Under the pieces are notes generated by a model. It was not told the origin of the DNA and did not search any database. It was given only the letters and a program-made list of their open reading frames with translations. This document shows, piece by piece, positions 54,856-64,000 of a stretch of DNA of 64,000 nucleotides. Position numbers and translations under genes: made by a program. This DNA comes from Amoebophrya sp. A120. Lineage: Eukaryota > Sar > Dinophyceae > Syndiniales > Amoebophryaceae. How positions within the stretch are numbered: the first letter of the stretch is position 1; the number at the start of each line of letters is the position of its first letter. The stretch covers positions 10,726,298 to 10,790,297 of the forward strand of contig CAJINV010000003.1 of assembly GCA_905178155.1 (NCBI GenBank), in the 5' to 3' direction.

Positions 54856-55857
54856 ATGACGAGCTCGTCCGCATCTTGTCGCACCTTTTCGCTCTCCCTG
54901 ACGGGCCACCTTGGCCGCCATGGTTCTCCGCCACCCGCGGCGTTGATGAGTAGTGGGCTCGTCGCTGTGACAAATAATGCTAAAGACGCCGATTTCACCC
55001 AAAGTGCAGTCGAACACTTGATGCACGATCGGATTATGGATGCGCAGCAATGGATTCGAGGCTCTCCTTCGCGCCGGTCGTTTGCACTCACTCGTCAGCA
55101 AAACAGCTCTCCCTCGCCAAGACCACGCGGAGAACAAATACCTACCTCTTGTTCTACGCAGCAGCAGCTCGAAAACAACCCTGCTGTTCGGAGCACATTG
55201 GCCCCGCAACGAAGGCGCAAAAACATGGGGCGCCCTATGGGCAAGGGCGCTTATCTGCGCTACCGACCGCAATCTCGTGGCAGAACGTCAGGAAGTTTCG
55301 GCACACTGCATGATCCGCACCCTGAGGCGACTTGTCACGACAAGCAGATGACGCGCCTCCTTCAAGCTCGGCAGCGGCGCTTGAAATTTTTAGAAGTGCA
55401 AAATGAGCTCCTTCGACATGAAAATCACCGGCTGCATGCGCACCCTCCGGTGACGGACTTCGCCCTTCGCTGCGGCAGGGATTACGAGACTTCAGCGCTG
55501 TCGGACCGAGTCCTACGAGCGTGGGTCGCACGCCCAGATGATGCGCTCTTTGCAACGGAGAAGAACCTCCTGCACGAACGGTATTACCAGCAACCCAAGG
55601 GCGACTATAGGAAGCGTCGGGGGCTGGCCCCCGATTTCGACAAAATGCACGCACGGGACCGGCGCCGGAAAGCAGAGGCCAAGAAACAACACGAGATCTG
55701 GCGCGACACCACCATTGCAGGAGGTGGTCCGCCTCGGAACGAATTAAATCTAAATCAGGGAAAGTCGTCCAAAGTTGTGAAGCGAAAGTTCACAGTCGAT
55801 CAATTGCCTGTCTATCTACAGGCACCAGAACTAATGCAATACGTTTGCTGCGATTGA
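54856..55857 (+). CDS. Basic single-exon hypothetical protein
   Basis: 333 residues from ATG 54856 to TGA. Ser-rich N terminus (MTSSSASCRTFSLSLTG), then an Arg/Gln-rich middle (LAPQRRRKNMGRPMGKGAYL). A coiled-coil stretch (QARQRRLKFLEVQNELLRHE) and a charged C-terminal half (FDKMHARDRRRKAEAKKQHE) end in FTVDQLPVYLQAPELMQYV. The region between about 55340 and 55710 is the most conserved-looking. No domain recognised; the R/K-rich helical make-up would fit a cytoskeletal or nucleic-acid-binding protein (inference). No intron is evident, unlike most neighbours. Confidence 0.65.
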   Translation: MTSSSASCRTFSLSLTGHLGRHGSPPPAALMSSGLVAVTNNAKDADFTQSAVEHLMHDRIMDAQQWIRGSPSRRSFALTRQQNSSPSPRPRGEQIPTSCSTQQQLENNPAVRSTLAPQRRRKNMGRPMGKGAYLRYRPQSRGRTSGSFGTLHDPHPEATCHDKQMTRLLQARQRRLKFLEVQNELLRHENHRLHAHPPVTDFALRCGRDYETSALSDRVLRAWVARPDDALFATEKNLLHERYYQQPKGDYRKRRGLAPDFDKMHARDRRRKAEAKKQHEIWRDTTIAGGGPPRNELNLNQGKSSKVVKRKFTVDQLPVYLQAPELMQYVCCD

Positions 55858-56607
55858 GATTGAGTATGAGTAGTATGACGACAAACAGGCTCTTGTGTTT
55901 TTTCTTTTGTATCTGAGCCACACATCACCTTAGTGATAAATGTGCTCTGGTCGTGAATTATTATGATATAGAGTATGCGCCATCACCACCAGACGCCTCA
56001 GTCGTGAACTATAATCACGAGTACTACGTGCGAAAACCGAGATCATGTAGTACTAACTTAGCTGGCAACAGCAGTAGGGGGGCGTCACCGATTCCTCGTC
56101 GATGCAAACCATCAAGTTGCACGTAGTACTTCTACCTCTTGTCGCTCGTTTGTTGCTTTCCTCAAGGCGAAAGTTGCAGTCGTGTACGCGGCGAGAACCG
56201 CGACTGTGTGACCTCGTCGTGGTTCCGGCAAGTCCAGAAGTAAAAATAATGAAGCAGAAAGTAGATGCGGCGCTGTACTAAACGGACCGACAATCACATA
56301 TGAGTATCAACATGCAGAGTGGAGGTCGTGTGCTGAGTAGCTTGAGTTTGACGAGCAGGAGATCGTGAGAGAATCTTTTTTCTCGGAATCCGCCGCACTT
56401 GTCTACTCATTCTTCTTGCACTTGTTCTTCACGATGCAGAAGCAGATACTACTGGCTTCTAGCTGCGAAAAAACCGACTTGAACTTGATAAGAAGGATAA
56501 ATTGTATACACATTTGATTAGGCCAAGTAAGTCTTCTTGTTTGCCTAGTTTCTTGTTCGGCGGGCCAGCACAAGGCTAGCTCCACATACGTACTGAAGAA
56601 CAACACT
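55858..56607. other. Intergenic
   Basis: AT-rich. Repeated AGTCGTGAACTATAAT/GGTCGTGAATTATTAT-like sequence occurs near 55952 and 56002. No gene supported. Confidence 0.45.
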
Positions 56608-58470
56608 ATGGAATCCGCCCAGCAAGACCCAATTCCTGCAGAGGGGGAGGACGCCACGGGTGCCGCGGCGAACTTGGGTAGCAGTTTGAAATTTCTTCTC
56701 GCTGATGCAGGTGCTGCAGTGGAGGAGCCAGAAAAGCCGGAAATACCACACCCAGAGCACGATGCGAGAGGGTACAAAAAAGTACTAGATAATGAATGAC
56801 TAACACAGAATACAGGCAGAAAGCTTGCTCAGCTACCTGTGCCGGTTCTATGTGTATAGATTTAGATTCCAGAACTCACTAATCAAACATTAGCGGCAGG
56901 CGCTAACAATATTCGATGGGCTTGCCCTGCTCTTGCCATTAAGCGGCATCTGAATCGAATAACGGCATCACCATCTGCCTGTGTCGTGTCATCCCCGTTG
57001 ATGTCACTCTAAGAAAAAGAATATATAGCGGATAAATGCTAATGCATTTCGGCTATCCGAGTCCTCAACAAGATGAAGATGATTCTGTTCCCATAACTTG
57101 CTCCCTCTAGTGTTAGTGAAAGTCGTGGATGTTGCAACTGTCTATCGATGGATTACTATTTCTACAAGGTACGTGAACGCCGTGTGCATGCAACACCTGA
57201 CGCCCGGCCTGGAAGCGCTCCTTCACGTAGCAAAAGAGAAAGGCAAACTTCCGCCACTCGGAGGCGCAGACACACCACTGCAGCCACGATCAGTATTTTC
57301 TACGCCAAGAATTCTTTAGCGTTTGTAATTTTTTATTTTTCCTGGTCATGTCTTACTTCGGACTTCGTACTGAACCTCTACTATTTCTTGGGAAGGGGTG
57401 GACACTCTGGGACCCTAAATGTAGCTGCTTGCCCACCTCCTGAACTTTCCAAAACGAAACCAGCCCGGCTGGCCACGGGTAGTGCCCTTGTGATTCGGGT
57501 TCTCAATAAGGTCATGCATAGACTTGATGCGCCGCGCAGGCAGAACCTGCGCGGTTTGCCATCACTTTCGCGAATGGTGTTTCGGGTCTCGGAGCTTGTC
57601 GCTCTCTAGTAATAAACAAAAATACGCTACAACTATCTTACGAGAAACTGTGACAGTGCTGAAGGCGGGAGATGAATCACGCACATAGAAGATCTACACA
57701 GGCGCCTTGCTAAGCTAGGGGTCGAGGACGTGGCTAGCCCCTCCAATTCCCATCTAGACCGATGGAAAAGAAAATGAAAATGAAAAAGAATAAGGGGCGA
57801 CGTGTTTTCTTTTTTGGACAAAGCGTTTTTTTCAAAATGCCAGCTCTCCTTTGTATCTCCTGCGACTGACTTCTCGTCTCTTTTGTCATAAGGTAGAAGT
57901 AACGGACGAGGAAGATGCAGGCGCTCAGGAGGACGAAGACACCAAGTTTGATCCCCTTCGTATGGGACTGTCAGGATGGATGTCGTTAAAATACAAATAA
58001 TTAATTTGTCACGCATAGAAGTAATACCAGGTGTTGCCCTCCATGCTCTAAGCGATGTATCGCAAATTTTCTAGACATGCAGGGCCAATGAATCTGTCGA
58101 GCTGTTAGCGTTAGGAGCCAAGGCAAGGGCTGTTGTCATGCTCTTCAGCACCAATCCCATCCATGAGTGAGCCTAGTCATGCTTATACTCTGCCTCGCTC
58201 AGTTGCCCTCAGAGCAGTACAAACGTTATTTTGTGTGTGTTGCATTTCTTTTCATGCGTAGTTGCATACATCCATTTTCATTTTGTCGATTTTCAATTTG
58301 ACGCTTCCATACTTGGGTGGCTATCGGATTACCTGCGTCAGTATGTCGACAAGCCGGGGAAATACAAAGAACTCTTCAACCAGCGATTGGCAGACGCACA
58401 GCGAGAGCAAATGGCACAGTCTGCTGGTTCAATAGCCGGGCCGGGGGCGGCGGGCGGGGCTGCCACCTGA
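56608..58470 (+). CDS. Dpy-30/RIIa-like small protein
   Basis: Exons 56608-56771, 57169-57292, 57893-about 57979 and about 58320-58470. Junctions 1 and 2 are GT-AG with exact phase (GG plus G restores Gly; phase 0 after CGATCA). Junction 3 lies in the imperfect direct repeat GGATGGATGTCG/GGGTGGCTATCG, with the frame preserved. Product: MESAQQDPIPAEGED, then RGYVNAVCMQHLTPGLEALL and HVAKEKGKLPP, then DPLRMGLSGWLSDYLRQYV and KPGKYKELFNQRLADAQREQ. The Y-x2-V-x5-L-x2-G-L-x2-L spacing followed by DP...W/L-x-DYL resembles the Dpy-30/RIIa dimerisation motif of chromatin and ciliary radial-spoke proteins, with an acidic insertion. About 155-160 residues. The family call is inference from spacing only. 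Confidence 0.55.
57986..58326 (+). mobile_element. Introner-like intron with imperfect TSD
   Basis: Direct repeats GGATGGATGTCG (57974-57985) and GGGTGGCTATCG (58315-58326) flank the intron in the same codon register (GW-M/L-S). TTTGTCACGCATAG near the left and TTCATGCGTAGTTGC near the right contain the recurrent intron motif. Confidence 0.5.
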
Positions 58471-59578
58471 GTAGGATAGTGCAGCAACGTGGCCGCGGAT
58501 CGTCCCCGCTAGTGACTCTAAGTAAATCACTCAAGCTCCTCGCAAACGAACATCTCAGCAACGGAAAAATGTTATATATAGCACTCTCAAGAACTTGAAT
58601 TTTCGTCCACACGTTGGTATTCAATTGTGCTGTTCTTATGTTTTTTTTTTTTTGGTGTTGTCGATTTCATCTATTGATTGCATCGAGTCGGTTCTGGCTG
58701 TCCTCGTCATGTTGAAATAGCGCGGCGCATACTTAAGCACACTAAAGCCTGCCCGTTCTTCACTATGCTGCATGATGAAGACAAGATTGATTACATCCGT
58801 GATGACAATTCGGTGGCCCAAAGTTTCCAACTATGAGATGATGCATGAAGACATGACTTTATCGCTATCCGTGATGACGATTCACCGGTTTCCCGAGGAA
58901 GGGTTGCCGTAGTTGCAGGTGCTCTCGTTTTCTCGAGAGCCGCCATGATTGTGTCGGTCGTGCATTTATTCGGTTAAAAGAACTACTGATAAGTGTAAGC
59001 TTTTTAGGTCGTGCAAAAATCGTTTAGAAAGTGCGCGAGGCGCTAGAATGATAAATTTTGAGATTGGTAGAAATGGTACGTGCACCAAAGGCGTCCGCAT
59101 TGTCATGCACATCCGCATCTCCCAGAACTACTGGCTTCGGTCGTGCAGCAATCACAACTAACTTTCGGTACGTATTAAAAATCGTTCTGCTTCATCATCG
59201 TCTGATACGTGCCTGTCTCATCATCGTTCGTGCAAAAAGAAGTACCACAATGATGAAAACAAATCTTTTGAAGAACAGCTTAAGTTGACATAGGGTTTCC
59301 CCGTTGCCCTTGCGTGTCGACTGAAGTTTCCCCTCCCGCCTTTAGTATTCACCTATTGCTGCATCGAGCAGCTATATTCACTTGTTTTACAACTTTTCAT
59401 TATCGATTTTGTGTAAAAAATTAAACCAAAAGGCGTTGCGTTTCGGCGCATTTTTAAGCGTAAGACTGCAATCCCTTGCTCCACAACCAATACCAGCACG
59501 ACGCGCGGAAGAGCAAAGAACTGTCAGAGTTTCTGATCTTCCGATTTCTGATTCTGACAGGCAACTAATATCAACAGC
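58471..59578. other. Intergenic with a short duplicated block
   Basis: 58764-58815 and 58840-58895 are diverged direct copies sharing TGCATGA.GAAGACA and ATCCGTGATGAC.ATTC. No gene supported. GTCGTGCA-type motifs recur to 59240. Confidence 0.45.
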
Positions 59579-62500
59579 ATGGCGCCGATAGTTAAGGCTC
59601 GCGGCTCTCAGTCAGGGGATTTGACTATGATGGGCGACGCACACTTGGCCTGGGAGTCCGTGGTGAAAGACCGTATCCATTGCAAATATGTCTGCTGGGT
59701 CTGGAAAAAATGAAATTTGTGATCGTTCTACGAAAACCTGTATTGCATGAGCAGCAGCAAAGAAATGGCACTCAGATTTTTGCTTGCCGGAGATTTCATT
59801 TCTCAGGCAGGATAGGCATGAGATTGAGAAAGTCTATGCGAAACCTGTAATGCTAGGGCATGCATCAGAGACAGTCCGAAGGAAGAGAGATCTCCTGCGT
59901 CCGACGCTGCTTGCGGCGACGGTGCAAGGTTTTCGATGTGGTGCAGTCGGGTATGCGTGACAAATTCCTCCAATCTTCCAGAGGACCCAGTAGACGTATT
60001 TGCACTTGATAGACCAAGATCACGGACACTTTCTGATCTGCGTTTACGACAAGATTGCGGATAAAGTGACGGTAAGTAGACAGAGGATGTTTAAATTTAT
60101 GAAGAGTGAAGATGTTGACTTGTCTTTCATTTATTTTCTTTCCTTTTTCATCTTGTCTGTGGGCGTCTACGTGCTTTTCGTTTTCTTTTGCAGATGCCCT
60201 CCGATTCGTAGTACTTCTTTCTGTTCACCGAATCATATGTAGTGAGGTCACGAACGTTCTAATCTAGCGGTTTTTTTGCCATGCATTACGCAAAACGACC
60301 GGCAGTTTTCAAGCGTGCGGAAGTGTTTTTGGACATAAAAGATTTCCATTTATCAAGCGGCCGGGGCCTTGCTGTCAAACAAGCGCGAGCGGATTCTATC
60401 GATTCACGCTTGACAAAACGACGCAAGGGAGCCGCCAAAAGGGGCGCCCTTCTGAGGCGCCCACCGCCTTGGTTTCTGGCGATTTGGGGCGCCCAAAAAG
60501 GGGCGCCCAAAAAGCAGCAGCACGAAAAAAACAGCAAATCCGCATGTTATGGGCCTCATTTTGGCCCACATTCGGGCCCCGCAAAAGACGCCGCCAAGAT
60601 CTGCCATTTCAGAGGCGGACTGAAGGCCAGAAGATGCGACTTTTCAACAAAAAAAACCCAAAGAAGCAAAGTGCGCAAAAATCTGAAAGCCAATCCGCAT
60701 GCCACGGGCCCGATTCGGGGCGCCCAAGGGGCTGGCCCAGGTGGGGCCATAGCATGCGGGGAAGGTTTTTTGTGTCTAAATCAAATGGAGGCCAGCTCTG
60801 GATCGAGATTTTTAGCGACCGCCGTGCCGTCGTGCATAACATTACCCACGACGGCATGGCGGGCGGAGAAGTTGCGTCTTTTTTGGCGTGAAGACAAAAA
60901 GACCGCCATGACCTCACTACCTCCGCGGACGCGGCTATTAATGGTATTTTTTTCTGTACTTTGCAGCGATCAAAGAAACGTAAATACTTGAAAAAGAAGC
61001 CTTTGTCTTGTTTCAATAGATTGTTATTGTACAACCAGGTGCACAAGTCGGGTGTGAGTCCGGAAACGCATTCCTCGCACGATGTGATTGCGGAAGAGAC
61101 CCAGGCCCTGGCGGAGCAGGGTATTGCGACCTGGGGGGCCTATTCGTGGAAGGCGATCCAGGACATGCGGCCAGGGAACAAGACCCACAGCTACCACACC
61201 GCCTGCGTGTTGTGCATCCCGAAGAACTGCCCTTATCCAGAGCAAATATGTCTGAGTTTGAAGGACTGAAGAAGTAGTGGCGCGCCATGTATTTTTTAGA
61301 CCTGCAACAAGGTCTGGATCTGGAATGCACACAAAGGCAAAGCCAAAGCAGGACACAATTCTCGGAGGCTTCTCCATGCCTCGCGCGAATGAGAAATGCT
61401 CTCATCGGGAGACAAAAAACACGTGCTTTTTACTGCCTACTTTTCGAGACAGATTTTTGGGTGATTTAGACTCACACGCAGCTCAGCATCACATTACAAA
61501 CCCAGACATACTTGCATTGCATAGCCCCGATGCGGAGCTGATCCAGAAGATCAAGAACCGCGTCTGCCAGGTGGTGTTCCAGCCTTGCGACGTCTACATC
61601 GAGGTGATATCCTGAGTAAAATCGATGCCCGCCACCCCATAGTCATCAAGATTCTGGGAACTTTGCTACACATGATGTCAGCAAGATATGGCAGTTGCGC
61701 ATGACAAGCTCGGACGACTGGCAGTGAGTGTATTGTACGAGCTTAGCCTGTGTCACTGCCAGAGCCAGAAAGGAACTCGATCACCTTATCCTGATAAATG
61801 AGCATGCGACCATTGAAAGATCGTTACTAGAAAATTTCCAATCATGCTTCTCAACATGTCTGGCCTGGCCTGCCCCTGCGCATGAATGCGATTATGAGCA
61901 TGCAAATTTGGATGACAAGAAGAAAACAGCACGACAAAACTGGGGGCTAGGGAAGTTTTTGCACATGATAGGCGAACGATGCCACCTACGTGGACGATCC
62001 GGAGTTTTGGATGCGCAAGCGTGCGGTGCACCCGGAGAACGTATCCTCTGTAAATTTGTCTGGGTCTCGAAAGTTGTCATCCTAACATGTGAATGACCAC
62101 GATAAACCAATTCCTGGGACAGACTGGTGGTGCAGATGTGTAAATTAAAACTAATACTCATCAGCTGAGATGCAAAACAAATCAATTGTGGACCGCCGGT
62201 TCTTGCGGTGTAGTAGAACGTAAACGTTGTAACACGTGTGAGAAACAGGGCTGCCTCGGCATATTGACACGAGCAGTGCGACTGCCATCGCCGACATGAG
62301 CGATGGAAGATCGAACAAGTTCAGCATTTCCATTCATCCAGGACCAGGTCCACTTGCAACATGCTTCCAGCAGACCAAGAGGCACTATTTGCAGTTGATA
62401 GAACACCACCCATTGCGATTTTGGCGGCGGCCACGTTCACGCGCAGGAGGACTGCGCCCACACGCAACACGTCAAGGAGATCCAGGAGCGCAAGCGCAAG

Positions 62501-63577
62501 TCGGATACCATCAAGGAGGAGAGAAAAAGCCAGGTAGAACATCAACCTTAAGACGACGATGGCGCACAATTTCAAGTTCTTACAGAAGAAATGCACCGAC
62601 TGATCAGGATCAGCAAATGCAGCCGCTCTGATCATTTTTGTGATAGAAACGCCACTTCCTTACGAGGAGCATAGCCAACATGATTGGCATTTTTTTCCTT
62701 CGAACCCGGTGCTATCGCTAGTATTAGTAAAGCAAGCCAAGGCGGAGGCCAAATAAAAAGCTGATCCGCCGTCGATCTTATTTTTTCGGTAGCGCGAGAC
62801 GCCTCGCCCAGTAGCAGGAGTGAGTTCTGCTTGTTGTCACGATACTCATAAATACGTATTCGAAACATCCCGAACCATGAACATCAACTAGGTTGTGAAA
62901 ACGATGGAAGACGAGCGGAAACGACGCGTGGAGCTGTGGCAGAAGGCGATTCGATTGGCGGAGGGGTTGCGCAAGAAAAATCAGCAGGCGGCGCTGCGGG
63001 CTATGGACGAGGAGCAAAAGAGGCGGGTGCACGAGGATGGTACCATTCCCTCCAATGGTCTATCAGAACCAAAAATCCCCCCTCCCCATATCAAAACGAA
63101 GTTTCTGATGCTGGATTTGCGTACACAAATCAGATTTATATTGCTGGCGAGGACTGCAGGCCAATATCAAGCCTGAGAAGACAGGCACAGGTTGTGGCCT
63201 AGGCGCTTTGCGTGACAGGCTTATACGCTGTAGGAGCATGAGCATGACAAAGCGCCTGTAGAATGCGGCTGAGCCTGTGGAGTTGCCTGCATGCAACACA
63301 GAGACGATTTGTGGTCGCAAATCAGCAACGCAAATTTTCGACAACGTACCTTGTCAATATGGGGAGGGGGGATTTTTCCTTTTGATATGGTCACGAGGAA
63401 CGCTTCAACAAGATCAAGACCGAACTGGTCGCGCACGAAGCGGAAGTGAAGGCCTCAAAGGCCCAGCGCAAGCACAGCAGTCGTACTATTTTGGACCAAG
63501 TCATGGAGCGACAACGAGAATTGGTTGAGATGTGGGAAGCGAAGGAGAAAACCATGGAAAAGCTGAGGTATCTATAA
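59579..63577 (+). CDS. Multi-exon protein with C-terminal coiled coil, unknown function
   Basis: Starts MAPIVKARGSQSGDLTMMGD (59579). After an introner it continues LIDQDHGHFLICVYDKIADK (60005-60074). A GT donor then joins in phase to an exon at 61040 (VHKSGVSPETHSSHD, AYSWKAIQDMRPG, HTACVLCIPKNCPYP) ending at 61241. Next come PDAELIQKIKNRVCQVVFQP (61525-about 61600), DDPEFWMRKRAVHPEN (about 61999-62046), HAQEDCAHTQHVKEIQERKR to 62533, and MEDERKRRVELWQKAIRLAE from about 62898 to 63060. The last exon is 63393-63577 (EERFNKIKTELVAHEAEVKA). The C-terminal ~130 residues are a heptad-like Lys/Glu-rich coiled coil. The last exon runs to a stop unless the GTATCT at 63568 is a donor. No domain recognised. 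At least three introns carry family A or B TIRs. Confidence 0.6.
59680..60004 (+). mobile_element. Introner, family B
   Basis: Left end TTGCAAATATGTCTGCTGGG; reverse-complemented right end TGCAAATACGTCTACTGGG, then TC(C)TGGAA in both. TIR of about 28 bp. The exons join as DRIH to LIDQDHG; only CA is clearly duplicated. Confidence 0.7.
60282..60780 (+). repeat. GC-rich intronic repeats (GGGGCGCCC-type)
   Basis: Within the 60075-61039 intron, GGCGCCCAAAAAGG-like units (60430-60520) and two diverged copies of TCCGCATG..A.GGGCC.....TTCGGG (60538 and 60694) create a long open frame of 236 codons. I regard it as non-coding repeat. Confidence 0.5.
60826..60855. repeat. Perfect GCCGTCGTG/CACGACGGC hairpin
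   Basis: 9-bp perfect arms around CATAACATTACC. Same family as the copies at 28.9-29.0 and 30.9-31.4 kb. Confidence 0.85.
61242..61524 (+). mobile_element. Introner, family B
   Basis: Left end GCAAATATGTCTGAGTTTG; reverse-complemented right end GCAAGTATGTCTGGGTTTG. A GC-AG splice (CCAGA|GC to TAG|CCCC) keeps the frame (YPD-PDAELIQ). Confidence 0.7.
63061..63392 (+). mobile_element. Introner, family A, 332 bp
   Basis: Flanked by ATGGTC (63055-63060, 63387-63392) in the same register, joining TIPSNG to HEERFNKIK. Both ends carry AAAAATCCCCCCTCCCCATAT in direct or inverted form. Subterminal ~100 bp (for example CGAAGTTTCTGATG.TGGATT, GAGGACTGCAGGCC) match the introner at 553-1456. No GT-AG registration. 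Confidence 0.85.
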
Positions 63578-63860
63578 TTAAAAATACTTGTTTGATGCTC
63601 GTCCTCCTACACCGATCTTCATCTTCTGCCGCGCTCTTGCGCGGTTCGTGCGTACCTTGTATATGAATAACGCAACCAAGACCACGAACATTTGATTTAC
63701 TAGCTCGGGGGAAGGAATCTCTAGGGAAAATAGTGCGGTCGCAGGGGCGGGGGGGGAAGAGAAGAACTAGGCGAGGACGGGAAGGAGGGGCGACGGCGCG
63801 CGGGGTAGAGCGCGGGGTCGCTCATCGCAGAGTCTAAAGCTTGAGCGCGGTGCTCCCTTT
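63578..63860. other. Downstream region, nothing recognised
   Basis: GC-rich purine-biased sequence (GGGGCGGGGGGGGAAGAG) after the last recognised exon. Confidence 0.4.
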
Positions 63861-64000
63861 ACTGGGGCGGACGGACCTCACTCGCAAAACGCTGGGGCGG
63901 ACGGACCTCACTCGCAAAACACTGGGGCGGATGGACCTCACTCGCAAAACACTGGGGCGGATGGACCACGCGCGCAAAACACTGGGGCGGATGGACCACG
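63861..64000 (+). repeat. 30-bp minisatellite running off the window
   Basis: Four full units (63861, 63891, 63921, 63951) and one partial unit of ACTGGGGCGGAYGGACC followed by (T)CACTCGCAAAAC. Later units switch to CACGCGCGCAAAAC. Confidence 0.95.

Noticed and set aside
60281-60991. 236-codon frame
   Set aside because: It lies in an intron between in-phase exons and is built from GC-rich repeats and a hairpin.
61525-61605. LIQKIKNRVCQVVFQPCDVYIE looked like the start of a cyclic-nucleotide-binding domain
   Set aside because: The likely next exon (DDPEFWMRKRAVHPEN) does not continue that fold, so the similarity is too short.
1-64000. tRNA, rRNA, CRISPR or prokaryotic operon features
   Set aside because: None was recognised by eye; a tRNAscan or Infernal run would be needed to exclude small RNA genes.

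Overview
This is a nuclear window of a protist, most likely an alveolate of the dinoflagellate lineage and possibly Amoebophrya-like (Syndiniales). That assignment is inference. It rests on intron-rich genes on both strands, short TTTAGGG-type telomere-like motifs inside interspersed repeats, mixed GC content, and many introns that look like transposon insertions with terminal inverted repeats (TIRs) and target-site duplications (TSDs). I recall non-canonical introners being reported for Amoebophrya and other dinoflagellates. No rRNA, tRNA, CRISPR or bacterial-type operon was recognised. One assembly gap (746 N) lies at 2929-3674.

Layout. 1-5.3 kb: the 3' part of a Rab8/Rab1-type small GTPase, broken by a 904-bp introner and a roughly 3-kb repeat-rich, GC-rich intron that holds the gap. 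6.2-11.1 kb: a type I membrane protein with a Cys-rich ectodomain. 11.3-15.1 kb: intergenic repeats. 15.2-18.6 kb (-): a ten-exon gene of unknown function with a 27-nt microexon. 18.7-19.6 kb: a poorly resolved (+) gene. 20.0-24.9 kb (-): a seven-exon membrane protein. 27.0-28.8 kb: a four-exon gene with a Lys-rich tail. 29.7-35.5 kb: a long multi-exon gene of unknown function. 36.2-37.6 kb (-): a single-pass membrane protein. 37.9-38.6 kb: a repeat cluster sharing two modules with the one at 11.7-12.0 kb. 38.9-40.5 kb: an F-box protein with a predicted N-myristoylation site. 40.7-42.7 kb: an acidic hypothetical protein. 44.4-51.5 kb: a very large secretory-pathway protein with two glycosyltransferase domains. 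52.1-53.6 kb: a nested TIR element. 54.9-55.9 kb: a basic single-exon gene. 56.6-58.5 kb: a small Dpy-30/RIIa-like protein. 59.6-63.6 kb: a coiled-coil protein with four or more TIR-bearing introns. The window ends in a 30-bp minisatellite.

The striking biology is the introns. Eight of them sit exactly between two copies of a 5-9 bp direct repeat. The reading frame continues from one repeat copy to the other, yet no placement of the splice sites gives GT-AG. Other introns in the same window, often in the same genes, are ordinary GT-AG. Several of the eight share TIR families across unrelated genes. The genes show no obvious shared pathway; they are a mixed set (vesicle traffic, glycosylation, ubiquitin ligase adaptor, possible ciliary protein, several lineage-specific proteins). 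Intron boundaries were inferred by eye from frame and motif, so exon ends marked approximate may shift.
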